Positions 1-6,988 of a stretch of DNA of 37,886 nt are shown here, one piece after another. Below the pieces are notes generated by a model. That model was not told the DNA's origin. It searched no databases and saw nothing but the letters and a program-made list of their open reading frames with translations. This DNA is from Anaerolineae bacterium. Its GTDB lineage: Bacteria; Chloroflexota; Anaerolineae; Aggregatilineales; Phototrophicaceae. How positions within the stretch are numbered: the first letter of the stretch is position 1; the number at the start of each line of letters is the position of its first letter. The stretch is taken from positions 1 to 37,886 of the forward strand of contig JAUZRW010000258.1 of assembly GCA_030950085.1 (NCBI GenBank), in the 5' to 3' direction. The position numbers and the translations under genes are program-made.

Positions 1-114
1 CACCAATATCTTGCTGATCGTATTTCGGGCTTCAAGAAGATTCTGCCGCTTCCTGACTTGATACATGCTCAGGCTCAACTACTTGATCTTGATTCTTCAT
101 GGCAGATGGCTTAA
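1..114 (+). CDS. C-terminal end of an unidentified protein (cut by window edge)
   Basis: Reading frame 1 is open from the first base and ends with TAA at 112-114, giving the last 37 residues of a protein whose start lies outside the window. The tail is mixed hydrophobic/charged and ends in DSSWQMA. No motif is recognisable in so short a piece, so no function is proposed. It runs towards the minus-strand dehydrogenase gene, so the two are convergent, with a dispersed repeat fragment between them. Confidence 0.5.
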   Translation, partial: HQYLADRISGFKKILPLPDLIHAQAQLLDLDSSWQMA

Positions 115-139
115 CTTTCCCCTATTTATTGAGATGATA

Positions 140-189
140 CCAAAGAATTTTATTCAAAATCATGCTCTGCGTTATGCTTTTTCTAAAAA
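140..189. repeat. Dispersed repeat fragment (AGAATTTTAT / CTCTGCGTTA type)
   Basis: The stretch 165-189 (CTCTGCGTTATGC followed by TTTTTCTAAAAA) matches 22154-22178 at 23 of 25 positions. The preceding AGAATTTTATTCAAAATCA resembles the segment near 22025-22045. A third related copy lies at about 4458-4506. All copies are intergenic. Confidence 0.55.
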
Positions 190-216
190 TTAGCAGATTC
201 TACAACAAAAATTGCC

Positions 217-1392
217 TTACTCTGTCGGGACAATCTTATAGACTGTGCCGCCATAATCGACGATGTACAATTCGCCTGCTTCATCTTCGCCAAAACTGCT
301 GACTAGCATATCAGTTTGTCGTAAAACGCCCGATTGCCATGTCGTCGCTGTGTCACGATACGCATAGCGTAGCACACCGCTACAAAAATCACTGTAAAGA
401 TAGGTCGCTTGCAAATTCGGGATAGCGTCGCCACGATAAATATAGCCACCTGTCACCGAACAACTGCCATCGCTATGGTCATATTCGGCAATCGGCATGA
501 CAACATCATCTGGCACATGCCCACCACTAAATGGATGGGTCGCTTCTAGCACATTCCATCCATAGTTTAGCCCACCCACACTATCAACAGGCTCAAAATC
601 AATTTCTTCCCACTGATTTTGCCCGACATCCGCAATATACATATCGCCTGTCACACGGTCAAAGCTAAAGCGCCAAGGATTGCGCCAACCATATGACCAT
701 ACTTCCGGCGCACCACCGACACCATCGGCAAAGGGATTATCGGCTGGGATGCCATAACCCGTCTCAACATCAACATCTAAGCGCAAAATTGAACCCAGTA
801 GCAAATCAGGATTCTGCCCAGCACTCAACGGGTCGCCAGCCGCCCCACCATCCCCTAGCGCCATATATAAATAGCCATCCGTGCCAAATGCCACGTAACC
901 GCCATTGTGATTAGGGAAGGGTTGCATCTGCGTAAAGATAATTTCTGCACTATTGAAATCAGCAATATTCGGGTTTTCTGATACCTGATATTTAGCAAGC
1001 ACTGTATGCCCAGCACCGTCTGTATAATTGACGAAAAACAAGCCATTTTCGGCATAGTTCGGATGAAAGGCTAATCCTAATAAACCACGCTCTGTATAGG
1101 CTTGCTGATTAGCCGATGGCGAGACAAGATTCGTCAAATCGAGAAAAATAGTCGATTCACCGCCATCCAAAACATAAATAATGCCACCTTGTTCCACAAT
1201 GAATAAGCGTTCTGTGCCATCGCCTGCGTGTGTCACATATAAAGGTCGCCACAAATTCTGCATGACCACTTGAAACTCAAAATCATCTGGTGAGGGTACT
1301 TCGTTACGGGTCGTGACAGGGGGTTCAGTATCTTGTGCAAAGACAAGACCGCCAAACATCAATATGAGTAGGAGAGCCAAACTGCGTTTCAT
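217..1392 (-). CDS. PQQ-dependent glucose/sorbosone dehydrogenase-like protein, secreted
   Basis: A 391-residue protein of the soluble aldose sugar dehydrogenase (GSDH) family, which oxidises sugars with PQQ on a six-bladed beta-propeller. The start is taken at the ATG at 1392, because AAGGA lies 8 nt upstream; an in-frame TTG one codon earlier is less likely. Residues 1-20 form a signal peptide (KR, then a leucine-rich core, ending FAQ), so the protein acts outside the membrane. Family-typical stretches are visible: LFIVEQGG, RGLLGLAFHPNY, FPNHNGGYVAFGTDGYLY, ALGDGGAAGDP and SYGWRNPWRFSFD. Length is close to the usual 350-400. It is monocistronic. Whether PQQ is really the cofactor, and which substrate is used, cannot be told from sequence. 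Confidence 0.9.
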   Translation of the reverse strand: MKRSLALLLILMFGGLVFAQDTEPPVTTRNEVPSPDDFEFQVVMQNLWRPLYVTHAGDGTERLFIVEQGGIIYVLDGGESTIFLDLTNLVSPSANQQAYTERGLLGLAFHPNYAENGLFFVNYTDGAGHTVLAKYQVSENPNIADFNSAEIIFTQMQPFPNHNGGYVAFGTDGYLYMALGDGGAAGDPLSAGQNPDLLLGSILRLDVDVETGYGIPADNPFADGVGGAPEVWSYGWRNPWRFSFDRVTGDMYIADVGQNQWEEIDFEPVDSVGGLNYGWNVLEATHPFSGGHVPDDVVMPIAEYDHSDGSCSVTGGYIYRGDAIPNLQATYLYSDFCSGVLRYAYRDTATTWQSGVLRQTDMLVSSFGEDEAGELYIVDYGGTVYKIVPTE

Positions 1393-1436
1393 CAACCATT
1401 CCTTCTGTAATCGTCTAATTTCAGTAAATTCTTCCC

Positions 1437-1445
1437 ATTATAGCA
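1437..1445 (-). promoter_or_regulatory. Extended -10 promoter of the dehydrogenase gene
   Basis: On the minus strand TGC is followed directly by TATAAT (1442-1437), an extended -10 element 45 nt before the ATG at 1392. No good -35 box is present at 16-18 nt, which is usual when an extended -10 is used. Confidence 0.45.
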
Positions 1446-1485
1446 TAATCTCTTGAGGAAATGATTTGGAGTCTATCAGCGTAGG

Positions 1486-2649
1486 TCAGGTAAATGATGG
1501 GGTATGGCGTTGGTGAAGTGCCTGTGCGACAGCTTCTTTGGCATGAATAACCCCTGCGCCTTGTTGCTCTAGTACTATCCCTGCTAAGGGTGTGGCGGTC
1601 TCTTTCAAAATTGTGCGGATTTGTGACGGTGTGAGTTTAGGATTGGCTTCCAGCATTTGCGCGATAACCGATGACACAATCGGGGCGGCAACCGATGTGC
1701 CATCCACATGCTGATACTTCTCATGGATGAGTTTATGGGCATAAATACGGTCTTGCAATGTCCGATGCAGCGATTTTCCTAAGCGGCGCGTCTTGGGTTT
1801 GGGAATATCCAAATCTGCCAAGCCATGTGCGAGTAGATTTTTTACAGCCTCTTTATTGCCAGATTGTAATAATGAACCAAGCCAATGCGCCTCTTTTTCA
1901 ACAATCGTTTGTGGCAAAATCGGCGATGCAATCCATTGTGCTGGCGCAATGATATCAGGCTTATTTGTACCATCATAGGCAGTACCATAATTGCTATGGT
2001 AGGTTGTCCAATCGCTACGATTGAGGCTGTTATTATCATTATACCCCCCCACAACAATCGCTTCTGGTGAACTTGCCGGCGGTACAAGATGGCTATCCCC
2101 CTGATTTCCGGCAGCAATCACGACTGTCACCCCTGCTTTTGTCAGGTCGCGGACACAATGATGCAAGGGGTGGTCAGGGTTGGTACTGATAACATCGCCC
2201 CCGACGGACACATTCACAATCCGAATATTCATCCGCGCATGGTGACGAACAAGCCATTTCATGCCACGCAGAATATCCGCTTCTTTGACACCGCCTTTGG
2301 GATTACTAATTTTCACCAGCACCAAATCACTTTCACAGGCGACAGCACGATATTTTCCATTAGAAGCCGCGCCATTTCCAGAACCAATCGCCGCAACCAT
2401 CAAACCATGCCAACTCGTAGTATCAGCCTGTTCTACACGAGATTGTTCTTTTATTTGGCGCGTCGTGGCATCAACATGCAGTCGAAGGCGGTCAGCGATA
2501 TCGGGGTGCATATAAAAACCGGAATCGAGGTAGGCGATGACGACTCCCCGTCCGCTATAGTGCGGAGAGGCATCAATACGCTCCGGTGTTGTGAGCAGGG
2601 CTTTTTCAGGATGTGGATAATTGGGTACAAATGACGACATACAGTACAT
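1486..2649 (-). CDS. S8-family subtilisin-like serine peptidase, no signal peptide
   Basis: A 387-residue subtilase. The catalytic triad is intact: D42 in AYLDSGF, H81 in SWHGLMVA, S319 in DGTSVAAP, with oxyanion N182 in AAGNQGD. There is no signal peptide or prodomain of normal size (the Asp comes at residue 42), so the enzyme looks cytoplasmic, like AprX-type intracellular subtilases. Between PDIIAPA (231-237) and the GTS motif lies an insertion of about 70 residues (244-314), rich in Lys/His and predicted helical, which most S8 enzymes lack. The start could also be M4 (2640); neither start has a clear ribosome site. Likely a housekeeping or regulatory protease; its substrate is unknown. 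Confidence 0.9.
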   Translation of the reverse strand: MYCMSSFVPNYPHPEKALLTTPERIDASPHYSGRGVVIAYLDSGFYMHPDIADRLRLHVDATTRQIKEQSRVEQADTTSWHGLMVAAIGSGNGAASNGKYRAVACESDLVLVKISNPKGGVKEADILRGMKWLVRHHARMNIRIVNVSVGGDVISTNPDHPLHHCVRDLTKAGVTVVIAAGNQGDSHLVPPASSPEAIVVGGYNDNNSLNRSDWTTYHSNYGTAYDGTNKPDIIAPAQWIASPILPQTIVEKEAHWLGSLLQSGNKEAVKNLLAHGLADLDIPKPKTRRLGKSLHRTLQDRIYAHKLIHEKYQHVDGTSVAAPIVSSVIAQMLEANPKLTPSQIRTILKETATPLAGIVLEQQGAGVIHAKEAVAQALHQRHTPSFT

Positions 2650-2780
2650 TTCAATGTTAGCTGTGATGGGATAGAGCGAATTTTAATATTTCCGCCCTGT
2701 ATTGACACCCCCAAAAATATGTCTTGAATGCGATTATAATCTTGAGTATTAATTCTATTTATGATATTCTTCAAGCACTC

Positions 2781-2855
2781 GCCTTCATAGCTCAGAGGAT
2801 AGAGCCGAAGTTTCCTAAACTTTGTGAGTCGCAGGTTCGAGTCCTGCTGAGGGCA
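2781..2855 (+). tRNA. tRNA-Arg (anticodon CCU)
   Basis: A complete cloverleaf can be folded. The acceptor stem is GCCTTCA with TGAGGGC (one G-U pair), the D-arm GCTC/GAGC with an 8-nt loop, and the anticodon stem GAAGT/ACTTT with loop TTCCTAA, placing CCT at 2814-2816 (reads AGG, Arg). The T-arm is GCAGG-TTCGAGT-CCTGC. The variable loop has 7 nt (GTGAGTC), a little longer than the usual 4-5. CCA is not encoded. A candidate -10 TATAAT lies at 2735-2740. Confidence 0.93.
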
Positions 2856-2918
2856 TCATAAAATATACCTCAGTCAACCACGGTTTTGTGTTTTACAATG
2901 GGCAGTCGTAAATAACAA

Positions 2919-2948
2919 CGGGCGCACACGTGGGTACGCCCCTACAAT
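2919..2948 (-). repeat. GTAGGGGCG-type dispersed repeat, copy 1
   Basis: A 30-nt sequence identical to 31139-31168. Read on the minus strand it starts ATTGTAGGGGCGTACC and ends TGTGCGCCCG, with an ACGTG core. Related copies are at 21908-21939, 30512-30540 and 34203-34230. It lies 3' of the SH3/CARDB gene, next to the tRNA. Confidence 0.7.
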
Positions 2949-2976
2949 ATTTTTATGTTTAACGTGTAAAAGTCGC

Positions 2977-4188
2977 TTACCCACAAGCCCCTTGTTGCAG
3001 TGTATATGTGATAGAACGGCTATTATCGCCTTCGTTCGTTTCGACAACTTGACCGGACGGGTCAACTGAAATCACAACCTCATGTGTTTCGTCAAAAAAG
3101 ACATTGATAGTCAATGAAGCAACCACCACAAACGAGGCATTGGCATCTAATTCTGGGAAGCCGCCAATCGTTGAGCCGCTTGTTGAGCCGCTTGGTACGT
3201 GGCGGTCTGTGACAGTCAGCGTACCAGACGAGTTCGAGCGACCTGTCCCTGTATTTTGGACATTGATGAAAATATCGAATGATTCACCACAGGTCGGTTG
3301 CGGTGGGTCAAGCCGTAATCCGGTTACTTGCAGATTCGCGCTTGTAATCGGTGTAGCGGTTGCCGGTGGGGTAGGCGGTGGCGGTGGTTGAATCCGTTGT
3401 AAGCCACTTTCAGAACCGCTAAAGCGCACAATATTAGGCGCAATAAAACCACGCCGACCATTATTTAATTCGATGTAATACCAACCGGAATTAAAGGCAC
3501 TCACACCAATGACACGAGCCGATTCACCTGTTAACAATGACCCTATACGCGGATAAGAAACATCGTCGCCCTGTCGCACATTGGAATCAGTTAAAGCGGT
3601 GACAGTCGGTTCACCTGTGTTCAGCGAGGTGGGAGTCGCCGCAAGTGTCGGACGTGCGCTGCCACTGCCTCCACCTATTTGTGTTGGAGTGGGTTGCAAT
3701 GGAATACGGGTTGGTAAACTAACAAATTGCTGTGTCGGATTATTGAGTACCCGTATCGGGCTAACACGGAAAATTTGCGGTGCGCCACTGGTCACATTAA
3801 CAACCAAGCGCAATTCGTATAAACCATCACGGGCAGTTGTCGTATTCCATGTCCCAAGAATGCTATTTCGTACTGCTTGATTAGCGGGTAATGTTGCCGG
3901 AAACCATGGGCGGTTTGTATCCACTATTGGAGTCGCACCGGAATTAGTGTCTTGAAGTAGCAGTGGGCGATATTCGACAAAATAATTTGCCATATCGAGC
4001 GTATCCGCTGTCCCACGAATATCGACAGCACCGCCTATTACAAAGACAGGTGGTGGAAACGAAATCGCAATATCTGCATCTTCTGGTGGCGCAGCAAGCG
4101 GTTCAATATCTTGAGCCTGTGTGACAAATGCCCCAATCAATGCCAATAATAAGCCGAGCATGAGCCAATAACGCTGTTTCACTTTCAC
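2977..4188 (-). CDS. Secreted protein with SH3-like and CARDB domains
   Basis: A 403-residue exported protein. It starts at GTG (4188), fixed by a perfect AGGAGG at 4194-4199 five nt upstream. Residues 1-25 are a signal peptide (LMLGLLLALIGAFVTQAQ). Residues about 40-150 form an Ig-like beta domain. A Pro/Thr-rich linker follows, then a bacterial SH3 domain (about 200-255: NVRQGDDVSYPRIG, GWYYIEL, GRRGFIAP). A second Pro/Thr linker (PPPPPTPPATATP) leads to a CARDB-type domain (about 285-400: CGESFDIFINVQNTGTG, VDPSGQVVETNEGDN). This architecture is common in Chloroflexota surface proteins. A role in cell-wall or matrix binding is plausible, but no enzymatic domain is seen. Confidence 0.85.
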   Translation of the reverse strand: MKVKQRYWLMLGLLLALIGAFVTQAQDIEPLAAPPEDADIAISFPPPVFVIGGAVDIRGTADTLDMANYFVEYRPLLLQDTNSGATPIVDTNRPWFPATLPANQAVRNSILGTWNTTTARDGLYELRLVVNVTSGAPQIFRVSPIRVLNNPTQQFVSLPTRIPLQPTPTQIGGGSGSARPTLAATPTSLNTGEPTVTALTDSNVRQGDDVSYPRIGSLLTGESARVIGVSAFNSGWYYIELNNGRRGFIAPNIVRFSGSESGLQRIQPPPPPTPPATATPITSANLQVTGLRLDPPQPTCGESFDIFINVQNTGTGRSNSSGTLTVTDRHVPSGSTSGSTIGGFPELDANASFVVVASLTINVFFDETHEVVISVDPSGQVVETNEGDNSRSITYTLQQGACG

Positions 4189-4353
4189 AATAACCTCCTA
4201 GATGAATAATCTAATCAGACCTTTTGCTATAGATATTGTCTACATCACAAGGACATCAATAATGAGACTTACACTTCAAGCATACAGAAAATTGCCCATT
4301 ATGCACAAGTCAAACCCAACGATTGCTATACGATGTGCTGATTCCTATTATCT

Positions 4354-4386
4354 GCGACGAAATAGCCCCTTTCGGGGTTTCATCGC
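4354..4386. terminator. Long imperfect hairpin, possible terminator
   Basis: GCGA-C-GAAA-TAG-CCCC, loop TTTC, GGGG-TTTC-A-TCGC folds into a 12-bp imperfect stem. No strong U-run follows on either strand, so terminator activity is uncertain. It may be a structured leader element, or part of a repeat with no second copy in this window. Confidence 0.35.
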
Positions 4387-4457
4387 ACCTCACACAAAAT
4401 TACAACATGAAACAGATATTAGAGTGTTATCACAGATAGTTTGTTAAACAAGTATAA

Positions 4458-4506
4458 CTCTGCGCCTCTGATTCTCTGGGTCTCTGTGTTACGATTTTTT
4501 CTTGAC
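4458..4506. repeat. Dispersed repeat fragment (CTCTGCGCCTCT type)
   Basis: AACTCTGCGCCTCT, then CTCTGTGTTACGATTTTTTCT, resembles 22143-22178 with an extra internal segment (GATTCTCTGGGT), and also 165-189. Confidence 0.5.
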
Positions 4507-4542
4507 AGGTCATAATCACAACAAGGAGCGTAAACAACCCGT

Positions 4543-5580
4543 ATGCTGATTCGTCTCATTAATATGCCACTGTGGATATTTTTGCTAATACTGCTTGCCA
4601 TCGCTGTACTATTGACACTTGTAGCAATCCAGAAAAAAACCAACCGTGCGGCTTCTATTGCGAGTGGCTTACTGGTCTCGCTGGTCACGATAGGGCTACT
4701 CTTGGGGATGGGTGAAGCCTATTATCGCTTTGTCTATGCAGATAGTGGTTGGGGATTTACACTCGCCCACAAAAATTGGGAAAGCCGTTATTGGCAGGTC
4801 AATTCACGCGGCTTTCGAGATAGCGAATGGGCAGAATCAGATTTTGAGGGGCGTAGCACAATTGCGGTTTTAGGCGATTCGTTTGCCTCCGGCTGGGGTG
4901 TCAATAACCCAGATGACCGTTTCCCTGATGTGCTGGCAAACTTATTAGGTGATGACTACGCTGTGGTTAATTTGGCGATCCCCGGTACGAGTACGCCGCA
5001 ACAATTGGAACTGTTGCAAAATAATCCACCTGAGCAACCCGATATCGTGCTTTTACAATACTTCCTCAATGACATTGAACTCGCCTCTGCCAGTGTGAGT
5101 CGCCTATGGGTTGATGAATTTGTGACTGCGCCGGATGCAGGGTCTATCGCCGAACAATCGTATCTCGGTAACTTCATTTATTGGATACTGTATCCTCGCA
5201 CGCGCACCGTCAACGCCACGTTTGAAGGCTCATATTGGGATTGGCAATACGCAACCTATGATATCAATAGCATTTGGGAAATTCATGCTCAGCAATTAAA
5301 CGATTTCATAGATGCGATTGAGGCTTTAGATGCCGATTTGTATGTCGTGATTTTCCCCAACATGGAAGATGCGGTTCGCAGGGTGCCGTATGTTGACCGT
5401 GTGAAATTCGTTTTTGAGGCACGGGGTTATGGCGACCATGTGATGACACTCTATGATGAGGTTGCTGCATGGGATAGGGCAGAGTCGATTGTCGCTTCAC
5501 CACGCGATGCCCATCCGAGTGCTGCCTTTCATCGTTATGTCGGGCAAATCCTCTATGAACGCTGGTTCACAGGCGATTAA
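4543..5580 (+). CDS. Membrane-anchored SGNH/GDSL-family hydrolase
   Basis: A 345-residue protein with two N-terminal membrane segments (about 8-30 and 38-58), then an SGNH hydrolase domain. Block I is LGDSFASGWG with nucleophile S113; block III is YFLNDIE with N176; block V is DAHPS with D322 and H324. The Ser-Asn-Asp-His set is therefore present. Such enzymes are esterases, often deacetylating or deacylating cell-surface glycans (DltD/AlgJ-like use), though no substrate can be named. AAGGAG at 4523-4528 lies 14 nt before the ATG, longer than ideal. It faces the TPR gene convergently, with a 20-nt gap. Confidence 0.85.
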   Translation: MLIRLINMPLWIFLLILLAIAVLLTLVAIQKKTNRAASIASGLLVSLVTIGLLLGMGEAYYRFVYADSGWGFTLAHKNWESRYWQVNSRGFRDSEWAESDFEGRSTIAVLGDSFASGWGVNNPDDRFPDVLANLLGDDYAVVNLAIPGTSTPQQLELLQNNPPEQPDIVLLQYFLNDIELASASVSRLWVDEFVTAPDAGSIAEQSYLGNFIYWILYPRTRTVNATFEGSYWDWQYATYDINSIWEIHAQQLNDFIDAIEALDADLYVVIFPNMEDAVRRVPYVDRVKFVFEARGYGDHVMTLYDEVAAWDRAESIVASPRDAHPSAAFHRYVGQILYERWFTGD

Positions 5581-5600
5581 CGTCTGCCTGCCCGAAAAAT

Positions 5601-6821
5601 CTATCCTTGTGGCTCAGGAATCGGGTCAGTGCAAATCGAGGGTCCCTCTGGGGGATATGTCCATGTTTGTACGATATCGGCTTCAGTGACCATTTGCTGA
5701 AAATCGGCATACAAGGGCAGCAAGGTATCACAATCACCTAAGACTTCGGCAGCTTGCCCTTGAATATACCAACACTCAAAACGGCGTTCTTCTATCGGGA
5801 TGCCCTGCGCCACTTGCAGCGTTGTACAGCGTCCGAGTGCATCACGGGCGGCGGCAAAATGTCCTTGTAAAAAGTGTTCGCGCCCCAGTTGATACCAGCC
5901 GTCAGACCAACCGGGGGCATTATCCGTGACGAAAGAACAATATTCAATTGCAGCATTGCCTTCTCGCAAGGTACTACTCAATTCGCAAAGCCGAAAACGT
6001 GCTTTCACATTATCATCATCAAAGGCAATCACATTGAAATAATACGCTGTCGCCGTATCATTATCGCCAACTTGGAGGGCATATAAGGCACGTTCAAAAT
6101 GCAGGGGCAGTAAACGGCGATTGTAGTCGATAGCTTGGTCAATCGCTTGTGCCGCTTCTTGATAATCTCCTAAATCGCTATGGGCAATTGCCAGCACTCG
6201 GTAAGCATCGGCTCGCCAATCCAGTGCTGATTCATTCGCAATCTGTACTGCCCGTTCGCTTTCGCGCAGTGCCGCATCAAAAATGCCCCGACTACCATAA
6301 GATAGCGAGAGGGCTAGGCGTGCTGTGATACTATTTTCATCACGCAAAATGGCGCGTAATGCCAAACGTACCGCTTCGTCTGATTCGCCATTCGCTTGCA
6401 AAGCAAAGGTATGAATACCTGTCACGGTATTATCGAGTGGGAATTGGTCAAATGCTTGCTGCGTGAGTTGCAGAGCGCGGCTACGGTCAACTTCGTTATT
6501 GATATCGCTATAACTGCGATAAATGAGCGCCCGTACTAACATCACCAGCACATCTTGATTGTTCGGCTCTTCTTCGCGCAATTGCTGGGCATATTGAATC
6601 GTGCGTTCGATATCACCATACGCAAAAGCTAATTGTGCATCGCGCAGCGTGACATCTTCGGGGGCTGTCTGTAACCAGCGTAACGTCCATTCTCGAATCC
6701 AATCGCGTGCTAAAAAGCCTGTACCCAGCATGATGCTTATCACCATCAAGGTTGGCAAGCAGCCGCCAAAACGTGAACGACGACGATAGGCAGACTGTGA
6801 ATTGTCACGGTTGATACGCAT
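5601..6821 (-). CDS. Membrane-anchored TPR protein
   Basis: A 406-residue protein with a short basic cytoplasmic N-terminus (RRRSRFGG), one signal-anchor segment at about 21-38, and an extracytoplasmic region built of tetratricopeptide repeats from about residue 55 to 380. Examples are the helix pairs around DAQLAFAYGDIERTIQYA, AHSDLGDYQEAAQAIDQA and LGREHFLQGHFAAARDA. Cysteines in the last quarter (RLCEL, EYCSF, GRCTT, FECWY, GDCDT) may form disulphides. The start ATG has no clear ribosome site. TPR proteins act as scaffolds; the partner is unknown. It is divergent from the kinase gene and shares its upstream region. Confidence 0.85.
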   Translation of the reverse strand: MRINRDNSQSAYRRRSRFGGCLPTLMVISIMLGTGFLARDWIREWTLRWLQTAPEDVTLRDAQLAFAYGDIERTIQYAQQLREEEPNNQDVLVMLVRALIYRSYSDINNEVDRSRALQLTQQAFDQFPLDNTVTGIHTFALQANGESDEAVRLALRAILRDENSITARLALSLSYGSRGIFDAALRESERAVQIANESALDWRADAYRVLAIAHSDLGDYQEAAQAIDQAIDYNRRLLPLHFERALYALQVGDNDTATAYYFNVIAFDDDNVKARFRLCELSSTLREGNAAIEYCSFVTDNAPGWSDGWYQLGREHFLQGHFAAARDALGRCTTLQVAQGIPIEERRFECWYIQGQAAEVLGDCDTLLPLYADFQQMVTEADIVQTWTYPPEGPSICTDPIPEPQG

Positions 6822-6921
6822 GTACTGGTTATCCGATGTGCGGCAGTGAATGATGTATTTATCGCGTATAGTGTAACGAATTTTCTTACATTGTGCATTA
6901 TGTTGTGATAACCATCACCCG

Positions 6922-6950
6922 TTGCCGCGTGGTCTAAGTTCACCTATAAT
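6922..6950 (+). promoter_or_regulatory. Promoter of the Ser/Thr kinase gene
   Basis: TTGCCG (6922-6927), a 17-nt spacer and a perfect TATAAT (6945-6950) lie 38 nt before the start codon at 6989. Spacing is ideal for a housekeeping sigma factor. Confidence 0.75.
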
Positions 6951-6988
6951 CATTTGGCACACTTATCTATGCAACGAGTAAGCAATTT

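Larger units (their letters stand above)
4202..4542. other. Gene-free intergenic region between divergent genes
   Basis: A 341-nt space between the minus-strand SH3/CARDB gene and the plus-strand SGNH gene. It must hold both promoters. It contains the hairpin at 4354-4386 and a copy of the CTCTGCG/GTTACG dispersed repeat at about 4458-4506. An 81-codon open frame at 4202-4447 has no ribosome site or family features and is not called a gene. Confidence 0.5.

Noticed and set aside
2089-2634. 181-codon open frame opposite the subtilase
   Set aside because: Shadow frame; the minus strand encodes an intact catalytic triad and this frame has no ribosome site or family features.
3104-3391. 95-codon plus-strand frame ending in polyglycine
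   Set aside because: Antisense of the proline-rich linker of the SH3/CARDB gene.
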